Shown here in pieces: positions 16,253 to 25,645 of a stretch of DNA of 54,519 bases. Both the position numbers and the translations under genes were made by a program. Positions within the stretch are counted from its first letter, which is position 1. Every line of letters starts with the position of its first letter. This DNA comes from an uncultured Paenibacillaceae bacterium. GTDB taxonomy: Bacteria > Bacillota > Bacilli > Paenibacillales > DA-C8. The stretch covers positions 1 through 54,519 of the forward strand of contig CALGAO010000078.1 in the NCBI GenBank assembly GCA_937957685.1. The letters run 5' to 3'. The notes below the pieces were generated by a model. The model searched no databases, was not told the DNA's origin, and saw only the letters and a list, made by a program, of their open reading frames with translations.

Positions 16253-17220
16253 TTGGAGCCCCCTCCTTTGCGTCCGAGTTGAACTCTCGGGTCTACCACC
16301 GCATACAGGATGTCTGCCAGCAGGTTCCCGAGGATAACAAATACCGATGTGACCAGCACAATGGCCATCAGAACCGAATACTCTCTGGCGTTGGCCATGC
16401 TCACGAACAGGCGGCCCATGCCCGGCCAGTTAAACACACTTTCCGTCAGCGCGGCGCCCGATACGAGGATCGGCAGGTCCAGACCCAGGATGGTCACGAT
16501 CGGGATGAGCGCATTGCGCAGCGCGTGACGGAAGACGACCCTGCTTTCCTTGACCCCTTTGGCGCGAGCCGTTCGGATATAGTCCTGATCCAGCACTTCC
16601 AGCATGCTGGCGCGTGAATATTTCACATAAGAAGCGAGGAACCCGAGCGACAGCACCGTAACCGGCATGATCAGGTGCATGACCAGGTCGCCGATATCCC
16701 CTTGCTTGCCGTACGTCCACATGTCCGACAGCGGCAACCACTTCAGATTCATCGCGAAGATCTGCTGCAGGATGATGCCGAACCAGAACGTCGGCATGGC
16801 AAAACCGAGATAGGAAACGATCGATGCAAATTGGTCCGATATGCCATAGACTTTCGTACTGTTGTAGATCCCCCACGGCAATGCGATGATCAGCGTCACG
16901 AGCCATGCCGCAATCATCAGCACCAACGTGTTGCCGACCGTCGGCCAGAGGATATCCCCAACAGGCAAGTTGTTCTTGAACGTGGTTCCGAGGTCACCCT
17001 GCAGCAGTCTTCCCATCCACTGCAGATACTGGATGTGAACCGGTTGGTCAAGTCCGAGATTGCGCTTCTGCACCTCGAACGCTTCAGGAGATACACCAGG
17101 AGCAATCATCACCTGCGTAGGTCCACCGGGAGCGAGGTGAATAAGCGCGAAGGTAAACACGGTAACCAGGAACAGCGTGACAATCGCCTGAATCGTTCTA
17201 CGAATTAGATATTCACCCAC
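16249..17220 (-). CDS. oppB: Oligopeptide/dipeptide ABC transporter permease (OppB/DppB type)
   Basis: A permease of 323 residues. It opens with 'YLIRRTIQAIVTLFLVTVFTFALIHLAPGGP', the classic OppB first helix, followed by 'NLGLDQPVHIQYLQWMGRLLQGDLGTTF' and the EAA loop 'DQDYIRTARAKGVKESRVVFRHALRNALIPIVTI'. The start is GTG at 17220 with AGGAGG 6 nt upstream; a nearby ATG is out of frame. It is separated from oppA by a 118-nt gap holding a hairpin, which may lower expression of the membrane subunits relative to the binding protein. Confidence 0.93.
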   Translation of the reverse strand: MGEYLIRRTIQAIVTLFLVTVFTFALIHLAPGGPTQVMIAPGVSPEAFEVQKRNLGLDQPVHIQYLQWMGRLLQGDLGTTFKNNLPVGDILWPTVGNTLVLMIAAWLVTLIIALPWGIYNSTKVYGISDQFASIVSYLGFAMPTFWFGIILQQIFAMNLKWLPLSDMWTYGKQGDIGDLVMHLIMPVTVLSLGFLASYVKYSRASMLEVLDQDYIRTARAKGVKESRVVFRHALRNALIPIVTILGLDLPILVSGAALTESVFNWPGMGRLFVSMANAREYSVLMAIVLVTSVFVILGNLLADILYAVVDPRVQLGRKGGGSK

Positions 17221-17254
17221 ATTAACCCTCCTAACGAGGCGGTATAAGCAGAGA

Positions 17255-17279
17255 AAGGAAGGGAATTGCTCCCTCCCTT
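17255..17279 (-). terminator. Intercistronic hairpin between oppA and oppB
   Basis: AAGGAAGGGA pairs with CCCTCCCTT apart from small mismatches; on the minus strand it is followed by TTCTC. It lies 60 nt after the oppA stop and 35 nt before the oppB start. It is probably a partial terminator or mRNA 3'-end stabiliser. Confidence 0.45.
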
Positions 17280-17338
17280 ACTCCGATTATTCCAGCATAG
17301 TTCTGTCGATTCTGGTTGTTATATTTGCCGAGTTACGC

Positions 17339-19084
17339 TTATTCTACCCACCAGTTGATGACATGGAAGAAGTATCCGTAAGCCAGGGATGGTTCTGGTG
17401 CGTCTTCCTCGGCGTAGTGAACTCTCGGACCGATACCGATCGCGTTACCATAACGGTACAGGAACACGTACGGCAGATCTTCAGAGATGATCTCGCCGAT
17501 CTTGTGGTAAATCTCTGTCCGCTTCGCCTGGTCTGTTACCTTGTAACCTTCCTCCCACAGCTTGTCGAGTTCCTTGTTGACGTACCAGCCCATGTTCTGG
17601 CCATCCGGCGGGAAGTACTTGGACGAGAAGATGCTCTCCGCATCCGGGTCCGGATTGCCGAGCGACCATGCGAGCAGGATCGCCTGGTATTTGCCCGGGT
17701 TCAGGTTTTGCTCTACCCAGGCGGAGAAGTCGATACCGGCAGTCTTCACTTCGATGCCGACTTCAGCAAGGTTGTTCTGGATAACCTGCGATACTTGCTC
17801 ACGACGGCTGTTGCCCGCGTTGTATTGCAGCTCGAAGGAGAACGGAACGCCGTCCTTCTCGAGGATGCCGGTCTTCTCGTTCATGACCCATCCGTCTTCG
17901 GCAAGCAGCTGCTTCGCCTTCTCCGGATTGTATTCATAATGAGTTGCCTTGTCGCCCGGGTCAGCCCAGGTGCCTGGCAGGAACGGCGAGTTCATCAGGA
18001 TGCCGGTACCCTTCAGGACGTTCTCGATCATGCCTTCGCGGTCGAGAGCGTAAGCGATCGCCTGACGAGTCTTTTGCGATTCGAACAGGCTCTTGCCGCT
18101 CGGGAAGTTCTTGCCGTCGAAGTTGAAGCTCATGAACTCATATTGCGGACCCGGCTCAAGGATGAGCGTGATGTTCGGATCTTGCTTCACGGCGTCGTTC
18201 GCAGTGACCGGGATCGCGCTGACATGGTCAACGTCGCCCCTCAGCAGCGCCTGAACTTCGGTGTTCTGGTCAGCGTAGATCTTGTATACAACCGTCTGGA
18301 TCTTCGGCTTGACTTCGCCCCAGTAGTTCGGGTTGCGTTCAAACACGAGCTGTTGTCCTTGCGTCCATTCCTTCCATACCCAAGGACCGCTGGTTACCGT
18401 AGTCTTGACATCCTTGCCGTAAGGATGCCCTTGCAGTTCCTTAACCGGCACACCCTTCAGAACGTGCGCAGGCGCAGGTTCGAAGGTGAGCGAGTAGATG
18501 AACGGCGCATAGACGTCACTCAGCTTGAATTCGACCGTGTAATCGTCGATCTTGGTGATCTTCTCGATCTTGTCGAAGGAAGCGATCAACGGAGATCCGG
18601 TATCCTCGTTCATGATCGTCTCGACGGTGAAGATGATGTCATCAGCCGTGATCGGCGTGCCATCGCTCCACTTCGCGTAGTTCTTCAGCTTGACCGTGTA
18701 AGTCAGGCCGTCATCGGAGATGATCGGCTCTTCCGCTGCGATCGACCAGGGTTCCGCCGTAACGAGACCTTCACGATTGAGGTCATAGAGCTTCGCCATC
18801 AGGAAGACCACAGCGTCACCGGATGACGTGTCATTGACGAAGATCGGGTTGACCGTGACGATGTCCGAGAAGGTGGCCAGTGTGATGGTGCCGCCGTCAA
18901 CCGGATCACCGCTGTCACCGCCGGACGAACTGCTTCCTCCGGTATCGCTGGAGTTGTTGGTGCTGCTGTTGTTGGTCGAGCCGGAATTGTTGCTATCGCT
19001 TTTGTTCGCGCATGCAGCCAGCATGCCGCCCACTAACAGCACACAGATGAGCAGCAATAAAGATTTCTTCCAGGTACTTCTCAT
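17339..19084 (-). CDS. oppA: Oligopeptide/dipeptide ABC transporter substrate-binding lipoprotein (OppA/DppA type)
   Basis: The extracellular binding protein, 581 residues, family SBP_bac_5. The signal peptide (MRSTWKKSLLLLICVLLVGG) ends in lipobox LAAC. It is followed by a low-complexity Asn/Ser/Gly linker of about 40 residues that spaces the domain from the membrane. Family motifs include 'YTVKLKNYAKWSDGTPITADDIIFTVE', the region around 'GSGPWVWKEWTQGQQLVFERNPNYWG' (here preceded by VT), and 'YNPEKAKQLLAEDGW'. The start at 19084 has GGGGAG 5 nt upstream; an in-frame ATG 29 codons earlier lacks one and would disrupt the signal peptide. First gene of the operon; peptides or other oligomers are the likely substrates. 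Confidence 0.93.
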   Translation of the reverse strand: MRSTWKKSLLLLICVLLVGGMLAACANKSDSNNSGSTNNSSTNNSSDTGGSSSSGGDSGDPVDGGTITLATFSDIVTVNPIFVNDTSSGDAVVFLMAKLYDLNREGLVTAEPWSIAAEEPIISDDGLTYTVKLKNYAKWSDGTPITADDIIFTVETIMNEDTGSPLIASFDKIEKITKIDDYTVEFKLSDVYAPFIYSLTFEPAPAHVLKGVPVKELQGHPYGKDVKTTVTSGPWVWKEWTQGQQLVFERNPNYWGEVKPKIQTVVYKIYADQNTEVQALLRGDVDHVSAIPVTANDAVKQDPNITLILEPGPQYEFMSFNFDGKNFPSGKSLFESQKTRQAIAYALDREGMIENVLKGTGILMNSPFLPGTWADPGDKATHYEYNPEKAKQLLAEDGWVMNEKTGILEKDGVPFSFELQYNAGNSRREQVSQVIQNNLAEVGIEVKTAGIDFSAWVEQNLNPGKYQAILLAWSLGNPDPDAESIFSSKYFPPDGQNMGWYVNKELDKLWEEGYKVTDQAKRTEIYHKIGEIISEDLPYVFLYRYGNAIGIGPRVHYAEEDAPEPSLAYGYFFHVINWWVE

Positions 19085-19136
19085 TTGCACTCCCCCACAT
19101 GGAATAAAATAATGTAAAAAAAATTTACATAAGTGG

Positions 19137-19166
19137 ATTATAGCAATTATACAAAACCGATGTCCA
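19137..19166 (-). promoter_or_regulatory. Putative sigma-A promoter of the opp operon
   Basis: On the minus strand TGGACA, an 18-nt spacer and TATAAT lie about 53 nt before the oppA start. Confidence 0.5.
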
Positions 19167-19360
19167 TACAATCGCTGTAAAGCTTTACCCCGTTTACACT
19201 TTTAAAGGATAAAGCGAGAAAGGTGACAATTATTGGGTTTTCAAGGATCTTTTCTTTGAATTTAATGGAATATGTCACGACAGATTCCATGTCTTATTAT
19301 TATCAGATTCCTTGTCGGATAAAGACATGACGGATGTCACAGAGCCGTCGCCAAAATCAA

Positions 19361-19420
19361 ACAGACCGTCGAAATGAATCGAATCGCTTCACCAGTTCGA
19401 TCCCTTTTCGACGGCCTGTC
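19361..19420 (-). terminator. Terminator of the heterodimeric ABC exporter pair
   Basis: ACAGaCCGTCGAA and TTCGACGGcCTGT form the stem. It lies upstream of oppA and past the exporter stop at 19496. On the minus strand it is followed by TTGATTTTGG. The rest of 19167-19360 shows nothing coding. Confidence 0.6.
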
Positions 19421-19495
19421 ATAAAACTTCTCTATAACCCGCCAATAAATAATTCATCATGCAAATGTTGACTGAATCGAAAAATTTTATCCTTT

Positions 19496-21262
19496 TCAGG
19501 AAATATCCAGTGTAGCATGTCCGCGAGAATGCCGGTACAGCTGGGCATAATATCCGCCAAGGCGCAGCAATTCTTCATGCGTCCCCTGCTCCACGATCTT
19601 TCCGCTGCGCATGACGATGATGCGATCCGCATGCTGAACGGTCGACAGCCGGTGGGCGATGACTAGCGTCGTGCGCCCTTCCGAGACGACGCGCAGCGCT
19701 CTCTGGATCAGCTGCTCCGTATGCGAGTCGAGATTGGCGGTCGCCTCGTCGAGGATCAGGATCTTCGGCTGATAGACCAATATCCTGGCGAAGGAGAGCA
19801 GCTGCCTCTCCCCGGCGGACAGGCCGCTCCCTCTCTCCGACAGGCGGGTGTCATAGCCGTCCTTCAGGCGCTCGATCATCTTGTGTGCGCCGACGAACCG
19901 GCAGGCGGAGATCACGTCCTCCCGGCTGATCTCCTGGTTGAACAGGCGCACATTGTCGATGATCGTGCCCGAATACAGGAACGGCTCCTGCTGCACGAGA
20001 CCCACGAGCCGGTGCAGCGACTCTCCCGGCAGACTGCGCACGTCCACGCCGTCGATCGTGATGCTGCCGCGCTTCACATCATAGAAGCGGGCGAGCAGGT
20101 TCACGAGCGAGCTCTTGCCCGCCCCGGTCGTGCCGACGATGCCGATGAATTCTCCAGGCTTCACATGCAGATCCAGGTCATGCAGCACCTCCTGGTCGTC
20201 GGTGTAGGAGAACCGGATATGGTTGAAGTCGATGCGGCCCTGCACCTGTTCGGGGTCGAGCTGCTTCGCCGAGGCCTCATCCGGTTCGCGCACCTCCGGC
20301 TCGATCGCGAAGATGCGCCAGAGGCGATCAACGGAGACCAGCGTGGACTGCAGCGTGTTCCATTGCTGGGTGATCTGGTTGATCGGCTGGAAGAATTGTC
20401 GAATATAGGAGATAAAGGCGTACAACACCCCGAAGCTCAGGCTCTCGTGAAACACGGCGATGCCGCCGATCCACACCACCAGCGCGACGGAGACGTTGCC
20501 GAGGATCTCAAAGGAGCGGTTGAACAGCACCGTCGTCCGCACCTCGCGCATCGTTTCCTGCAGATACTGCCGATTGTGCCGGGTGAATGCCTCCGTCTGC
20601 TCCTTCTCCTGATGGAACGCCTGGATCAGGCTCATGCCGGCGAGGTTCTCCGCGACGAAGGCGATCGTGCGCGACAGCTGCGAGCGCGAGCGCTGATAGG
20701 CGTTGCGCAGCGCCTTGCGGAATGCCCAGGCGATCAGCGCGATGATCGGGATGAGGATCATGCAGTACAGGGCCATCTCCGCATCCAGATAGAACATGAA
20801 GCCGATGATCATGATCAGCGACATGCCGTCGCGCATGATGCTGAGCAGCACCTGGGTGAAGAACTGGTTGATCGTCTCCGTATCGCTGGAGACGTTGGTC
20901 ACCAGGCTGCCGCTCGGATGACGGTCGAAGAACGACATCGACTGGTTGGTGATGTGGCGGAACAGGTCCTTCCTCAGCTGGGCTACGATGCTCTGGCCCG
21001 CCCGCTGCAGCAGATTCGCCTGCCAATAGGAGAAGACGAAGACAAGGCCGACGAGCAGCAGATACAGAAGCCCGATCCCGATGACCTGCGAGATCCGGCT
21101 GTTCTCCGAGAGCAGCCCGTGGTCGATCAGGATGCTGATCAGGTACGGTTGCATGAGATCCGCGAAGATGGCGGACACCGCCAGGATGAATACCAGCAGG
21201 AAGGTGTAGCGGTGCGGCCTGGCATAGGACAGCATGACGCGGAATGCCGTCTTCCGGTTCAT
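19496..21262 (-). CDS. ABC exporter half-transporter, active-site subunit (YheH/LmrD-like)
   Basis: A type I exporter of 588 residues: six membrane helices (about residues 15-310) followed by the ATPase. Motifs are Walker A 'GTTGAGKSS', Q-loop 'GLVQQEPFLYSGTI', signature 'GSGLSAGERQLLSFARIL', Walker B with the catalytic Glu 'ILILDEATANLD', and H-loop 'VIAHRLSTV'. Its start overlaps the upstream half-transporter stop by four nucleotides (ATGA), so the two are made together as a heterodimer. Relatives export drugs or lipids. The complete Walker B makes this the hydrolysis-competent Walker partner of the pair. Confidence 0.9.
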   Translation of the reverse strand: MNRKTAFRVMLSYARPHRYTFLLVFILAVSAIFADLMQPYLISILIDHGLLSENSRISQVIGIGLLYLLLVGLVFVFSYWQANLLQRAGQSIVAQLRKDLFRHITNQSMSFFDRHPSGSLVTNVSSDTETINQFFTQVLLSIMRDGMSLIMIIGFMFYLDAEMALYCMILIPIIALIAWAFRKALRNAYQRSRSQLSRTIAFVAENLAGMSLIQAFHQEKEQTEAFTRHNRQYLQETMREVRTTVLFNRSFEILGNVSVALVVWIGGIAVFHESLSFGVLYAFISYIRQFFQPINQITQQWNTLQSTLVSVDRLWRIFAIEPEVREPDEASAKQLDPEQVQGRIDFNHIRFSYTDDQEVLHDLDLHVKPGEFIGIVGTTGAGKSSLVNLLARFYDVKRGSITIDGVDVRSLPGESLHRLVGLVQQEPFLYSGTIIDNVRLFNQEISREDVISACRFVGAHKMIERLKDGYDTRLSERGSGLSAGERQLLSFARILVYQPKILILDEATANLDSHTEQLIQRALRVVSEGRTTLVIAHRLSTVQHADRIIVMRSGKIVEQGTHEELLRLGGYYAQLYRHSRGHATLDIS

Positions 21263-23004
21263 GAGATCCCCTCCTCTTGCAGCGCGTGCAGCGAGGCATA
21301 ATAACCGCCGCGACGCAATAGTTCGTCATGGCTTCCCTGTTCGATGATCCTGCCTTCATCCAGCACGTAGATGCGGTCCGCATGGCGCAGCGCGCTGATC
21401 CGATGGGCGATGATGATCGTCGTCCGTCCCGCCCGCTCCTTGCGCAGGTTGTGAACGATGCGCGTCTCCGTCACCGCATCGACCGCCGATACGCTGTCGT
21501 CCAGAAGCAGGATCGGAGCGTTCTTCACCAGGCCGCGCGCCAGGCTGGTGCGCTGCCGCTGTCCTCCTGACAATGTCAGGCCGCGTTCGCCGAGCTTCGT
21601 ATCGAATCGGTCGGGGAGCTCGATGATATTGCCATAGATCTCCGCCATGCGCGATGCCTCCTCGACCCTGCTGAGATCGAGCTGGCGGTTGGAGAAGGCA
21701 ATGTTGTCGCGGATCGTGGTGCTGAACAGGAATCCTTGCTGCGGCACATAGGCGATGTTCGTGCGCAGGCTCTCCAGCGTGATGTCGTGAATATCCCGTC
21801 CGCCGATGAAGATCGTGCCGCGCGGCGGATCATAGATGCGCAGGAGCAGCTTTAACAACGTTGTTTTTCCTGCGCCGGTCTTGCCGACGATGCCGATCGT
21901 CTCACCGGCTCCTATGCGCATATGGATGTCCCTGAGCGACGGCTTGTCGGACTCCGGATAGGTGAACGTCAGTCCGCGAATCTCGATATCGACCTTCTCT
22001 CCTTCGATCGGCACCGCGTTTTCGGACTCCCGGATCTCCGGCCGCTCCTCGAGCAGTTTGTTCAATCGATCAAGCGAGGCTCGCGCTCTCTGCATCGTGT
22101 TGATCACGTTGCCGATCTGCTGCAGCGGCTGCGCGAGCATGCGGATGTAGATGGTCAGGGCGACGAAGTGCCCCAGCGCAAGCTGACCATGCAGCGTCAG
22201 ATACCCGCCGTAGATGATCGCGATGACGAGCGCCAGGCCGCCCACCATGGGCAGGAGCGACTGGAACATCGAGCTCATGCGAACGAGCCTCAGCTGGTTG
22301 TCGCGAATCTTGTCGACCGTCTTGCCGAATCTTGCGCGGGCGATCTCCTCGACGGCGAACGTCTTGGTGACGCGAATGCCGCCGAACTGCTCCTCCGCCG
22401 AATCGGTCATCGCCGCCAGCGCCTCCTGCACCTGGCTGGATCGGGCGCGTATGCGCGGGCCGAAGTAGACGACCATGAACGGTATGGACATGAGCGGCAG
22501 AACGCAGACCGCCACCAGCGACCAGGGCATGTTGCTCACCGCCATGACCACGACGATGGACATGAGCAAGATGATCGCCGAGGTCAGCTGGTTGATCGCG
22601 TTGGCGATCGACTCACGCACCGATGACACGTCGTTCATCACATAGCTGAGCAGCTTGCCGATCCCGTTGCGGGAGAAGTAGGTCTCGCTCAGTTCGGTGA
22701 AGTGCTGGAACAGCTTCTGACGCGCCTGATACTCGAACCTGCGGCCCAACCGATGATTCGAATACTGGCCGATGCCGAAGCACACGCCGTAACCGATCCC
22801 GATGGCGAGCAGCAGCAGCCCGTAGCGCTGAACGCCTCGCAGATCCAGCATCTGATGCTCGAGATCGGTGGTGAAATTGCCGATCACGATCGGAAACAGG
22901 GAATGGATCACCTGTCCCGCTCCGATGATCGAGATGGACAGCACATACCACAGCCAGTTGCGTCTGATGTAATCGAACAGCAGTCTCTTGCCTCTCAACC
23001 CCAT
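21259..23004 (-). CDS. ABC exporter half-transporter, degenerate-site subunit (YheI/LmrC-like)
   Basis: A partner half-transporter of 581 residues, with six membrane helices and an ATPase domain. Walker A is 'GKTGAGKTT' and the signature is canonical 'LTLSGGQRQRTSLARGL', but Walker B reads 'ILLLDDSVSAVD'. The catalytic Glu is replaced by Asp, as in the degenerate site of heterodimeric exporters such as YheI/YheH and BmrC/BmrD. The start is uncertain: ATG at 23004 is only 2 nt from GGAGGGG, whereas TTG at 22998 sits 8 nt from GGAGG. The N-terminus 'LFDYIRRNWLWYVLSISIIG' fits either. An in-frame extension further upstream is not supported. Confidence 0.9.
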   Translation of the reverse strand: MGLRGKRLLFDYIRRNWLWYVLSISIIGAGQVIHSLFPIVIGNFTTDLEHQMLDLRGVQRYGLLLLAIGIGYGVCFGIGQYSNHRLGRRFEYQARQKLFQHFTELSETYFSRNGIGKLLSYVMNDVSSVRESIANAINQLTSAIILLMSIVVVMAVSNMPWSLVAVCVLPLMSIPFMVVYFGPRIRARSSQVQEALAAMTDSAEEQFGGIRVTKTFAVEEIARARFGKTVDKIRDNQLRLVRMSSMFQSLLPMVGGLALVIAIIYGGYLTLHGQLALGHFVALTIYIRMLAQPLQQIGNVINTMQRARASLDRLNKLLEERPEIRESENAVPIEGEKVDIEIRGLTFTYPESDKPSLRDIHMRIGAGETIGIVGKTGAGKTTLLKLLLRIYDPPRGTIFIGGRDIHDITLESLRTNIAYVPQQGFLFSTTIRDNIAFSNRQLDLSRVEEASRMAEIYGNIIELPDRFDTKLGERGLTLSGGQRQRTSLARGLVKNAPILLLDDSVSAVDAVTETRIVHNLRKERAGRTTIIIAHRISALRHADRIYVLDEGRIIEQGSHDELLRRGGYYASLHALQEEGIS

Positions 23005-23951
23005 CCCCTCCAAACACAGACATGCCGAGAAGCGTTTGCAAGTGGTCTCATCCTGGTGTACCGAACAGAGCCGAACCGTTATATCCACCGTTAACTATAC
23101 CACATTATTGAAGGAATGGGGGAAACTCGATCAAGATTTATGGGTTTCTTGCAGCAAGTTGCGGCAGGATTCGACATGGATATGTAGAATGATGTAGGTA
23201 CCAGCTGATGAAGTCGTTTCCCCATAACCAGTGACTCCTTTTTTCGTCGCCACGTCCATGTCCCCGATTGGTCAGCTGACAACAGGCCGATCTTTCAGCA
23301 GCCTTCATCCGGTACCATCATGCCCCTGGAATCGAATCGACAGATGGACAGGCAACCATCATCCTGCGGCCATACATACCGATCGCTTGTCACCTTGACG
23401 CCAGGAATCGCCGCCCATCTATCCTGCACAGTCTGGTCCTGTCCGCACATCCGCAATATGGCATGGTTATCCGTGACCGGTTTCCTTGACGCTCCGCAAG
23501 ATCGCTTGATCTATTCATGTAACTTTCCCATGTTCATCTGCACATCGATTGTCCATTCTGTCGTTCATCAGCTTCGGCAATCTCCAGGCATCCGCCTGCT
23601 CATCACTGTTTCTTCACGATGCGTACCGGTTACCTGGCAGTTGAGCATAAAGCAAGGCTGTGTTGATCTTTGTTGTTGTGAATGGCGGGATGAAGGAATT
23701 GCGGACCACGCAGGGACCAGCATGCCGCCGTGTCGGAACGTCGATCCGCTAATTGTGGCCAAACGGCTTTTTCCCAAGGCTGACGGAATGTCAGTGCGTG
23801 ATGGGATGATTCGGGTCGATGTTCCAGACTTTGGGAGTTCCACAACGGATCCACGTTCCGTTAACGTCAGGCCATCCGTGTCATAAGCAACAACCGATGG
23901 AACCACAGCCTAAAGAAAATCAACATATTGTGATGATGGGAGGATTCCTGC
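23005..23951. other. Long intergenic stretch, mostly featureless
   Basis: About 950 nt between the exporter genes and the chemoreceptor. Open frames exist on both strands but lack ribosome-binding sites and have atypical composition (Cys/Ser/His-rich). The right third holds the MITE-like repeat element at 23656-23910. Confidence 0.55.
23656..23910. repeat. MITE-like degenerate element with imperfect terminal inverted repeats
   Basis: The left end begins GGCTGTGTTGATC and the right end, read on the other strand, begins GGCTGTGGTTCCATC. Further in, both ends contain GTTGTTG and (A/G)ATGGC blocks in the same order. The 255-bp body has no good gene. Parts of it resemble sequence at 36720-36780 and 39940-40178. 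The alignment was made by eye. Confidence 0.4.
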
Positions 23952-25454
23952 ATGGAGCTTCAACGATTGTACAAGCATGTTTCTTCTGACCAGGGCAGAT
24001 CTCTGCAAGAGCTTGATCTGATCCGCCGGAACACGGCCGCGCTTGCCGCGCTCGCTTTCCTCATGCTCATCAGCTTCCTGGGCCTGACGCTCAGCACGCA
24101 CTGGGAGCAATCGCTGGTTCCCGCACTCCTCATGCTGATCAACGTCACCGTACTTGGCATCCTGCATTATCGAAGGCTATGGATAAGACAGTTGGGGTAT
24201 ATCGCCATTATTGGCTATTCGTTGACAAACTTCTACACGATCATCTCCATGCCCGCGCTGACCAACTTCCTGACGATCTATTTCCTGCTCCTGTTATCCG
24301 TCGTCTTCAACCATCTGAGGCTGAGCCTGATCACGCATGCCATCGCGTTGGCCGAACTGTTCTACATGCTGATCGGCCAGGCCTCCATCCTTCAGATCGA
24401 CAACCAGCTCGCCGGAACCTATCTGGTCTATTACCTGGTGATCGCCGGACTGATGCTGGCGCTGCGCAGCATCGTATCCGCCACGAACAGGGATATGGAG
24501 CGAGCAAGGGCAGACAGCGAGCGCTTGCGGCGTCAGCAGGCGGAGCGAAGCCAGACCGTCCTCTTCCATGTCAACGAGGTGTCCAGTCGTCTCAGCTCGA
24601 TCACGGCGACCAGTGAAGACACGACCCGAGCGTTCGGCGAATTGACCACGTCCTTCAACGAGATCACGAACGGGGCCAGTGCGCAGATGGATTCAACGCT
24701 GTCCATCAATCAGGCGATGCTCCATATGCGCGACCTGATCCAGCGCATGACGCGCTCCTTCGATACGCTGAACAGCAAGGTGGCCGAAGCGCATGCAACC
24801 ACTGCCTCCGGCGCCCAGGTCATGACCGGGCTGGAATCGACGATCGGGAGGTTCAGACAGGATATCGATGACATGGCGCGCGACATCATGACGCTCCATG
24901 CGCAGATGGAGGAAACGACGAAGATCAGTCAGGCGATCCGCGAGATCGCGGGCCAGACCAATCTGCTCGCGCTGAACGCCAGCATCGAAGCGGCACGCGC
25001 CGGTGAACACGGGCTGGGCTTCGCCGTCGTCGCCGGCGAGATTCGCAAGCTGGCCGATATGACCGCCCGGTCAGCGGAGCAGATCTCGATGAAGCTCCAA
25101 GGCTTCTCCGAACAGATGGACCAGACGAGTGACAAGATGGGACTCATCACGGGCCGGATGGACAAGAGCAGCGAGGCGACCAGGCTGACGATCCGTTCCT
25201 TCGACTCGATCCGCGCCTCCATCGATGCGGTGAAGCAGCTGTCGGACAGCTACACCGGGCTGCTGGGCCAGATCATCGAGTCCTCCGGTTCCATCGAGGA
25301 GGCGACGCAGCATCTGGCATCCACCAGCGAGGAAGCGACGGCCACGATGCAGCAGGCTACCGCCCTGACGCAATCGCTGCTGGAACAGAACCAGGTCACC
25401 CTGCAGCGGCTCAAGGAAGCGGAAGCCGGCCTGAAGCAGCTGGTCGAATCCTGA
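23952..25454 (+). CDS. Methyl-accepting chemotaxis protein with N-terminal membrane sensor
   Basis: A chemoreceptor of 500 residues. The first 180 residues hold about six hydrophobic segments with almost no extracellular loop, so the sensor is membrane-embedded rather than a Cache domain. Then comes a long coiled coil and the signalling hairpin with the conserved tip 'IREIAGQTNLLALNASIEAARAGEHGLGFAVVAGEIRKLA' (about residues 330-370). The C-terminal coil has Gln/Glu/Ala/Ser patterns suited to methylation. There is no obvious HAMP. GGGAGG lies 8 nt before the ATG. No che genes are nearby, so this is an orphan receptor locus that would couple to the CheA/CheW array elsewhere. Ligand unknown. 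Confidence 0.9.
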   Translation: MELQRLYKHVSSDQGRSLQELDLIRRNTAALAALAFLMLISFLGLTLSTHWEQSLVPALLMLINVTVLGILHYRRLWIRQLGYIAIIGYSLTNFYTIISMPALTNFLTIYFLLLLSVVFNHLRLSLITHAIALAELFYMLIGQASILQIDNQLAGTYLVYYLVIAGLMLALRSIVSATNRDMERARADSERLRRQQAERSQTVLFHVNEVSSRLSSITATSEDTTRAFGELTTSFNEITNGASAQMDSTLSINQAMLHMRDLIQRMTRSFDTLNSKVAEAHATTASGAQVMTGLESTIGRFRQDIDDMARDIMTLHAQMEETTKISQAIREIAGQTNLLALNASIEAARAGEHGLGFAVVAGEIRKLADMTARSAEQISMKLQGFSEQMDQTSDKMGLITGRMDKSSEATRLTIRSFDSIRASIDAVKQLSDSYTGLLGQIIESSGSIEEATQHLASTSEEATATMQQATALTQSLLEQNQVTLQRLKEAEAGLKQLVES

Positions 25455-25470
25455 TCACAGGGCAGACGAG

Positions 25471-25524
25471 AAAGGACGTTTGGACGCTGCCGCTCGTTGA
25501 GCGGGCAGACACCAAACGTCCTTA
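25471..25524. terminator. Terminator hairpin after the chemoreceptor gene
   Basis: AAGGACGTTTGG and CCAAACGTCCTT enclose a second stem CCGCTC-GTT-GAGCGG. There is no long T-tract; it may serve the convergent aldo/keto reductase gene as well. Confidence 0.5.
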
Positions 25525-25645
25525 GACGTCATATAGCGAAATTCATCACGAACCGATGGAGCCGCCGGGACGGCCGTGCCCCACGCATGATCAGACCGAT
25601 CTGCCGCAGCGAGCTCAGGTCGTGGCGGATGTTCTCCGCCGGCTC

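Noticed and set aside
17363..18826. A 487-codon plus-strand frame opposite oppA
   Set aside because: It is antisense to a complete SBP_bac_5 protein, has no ribosome-binding site, and shows no family features.
23024..23045. Possible cre site (GAGAAGCGTTTGCAAG) upstream of the ABC exporter pair
   Set aside because: It fails the conserved C near the end of the consensus and sits before an exporter rather than a catabolic gene.
23320..23886. A 188-codon plus-strand frame in the 23-24 kb gap
   Set aside because: No ribosome-binding site, atypical Cys/Ser/His content, and its end lies in the repeat element at 23656-23910.
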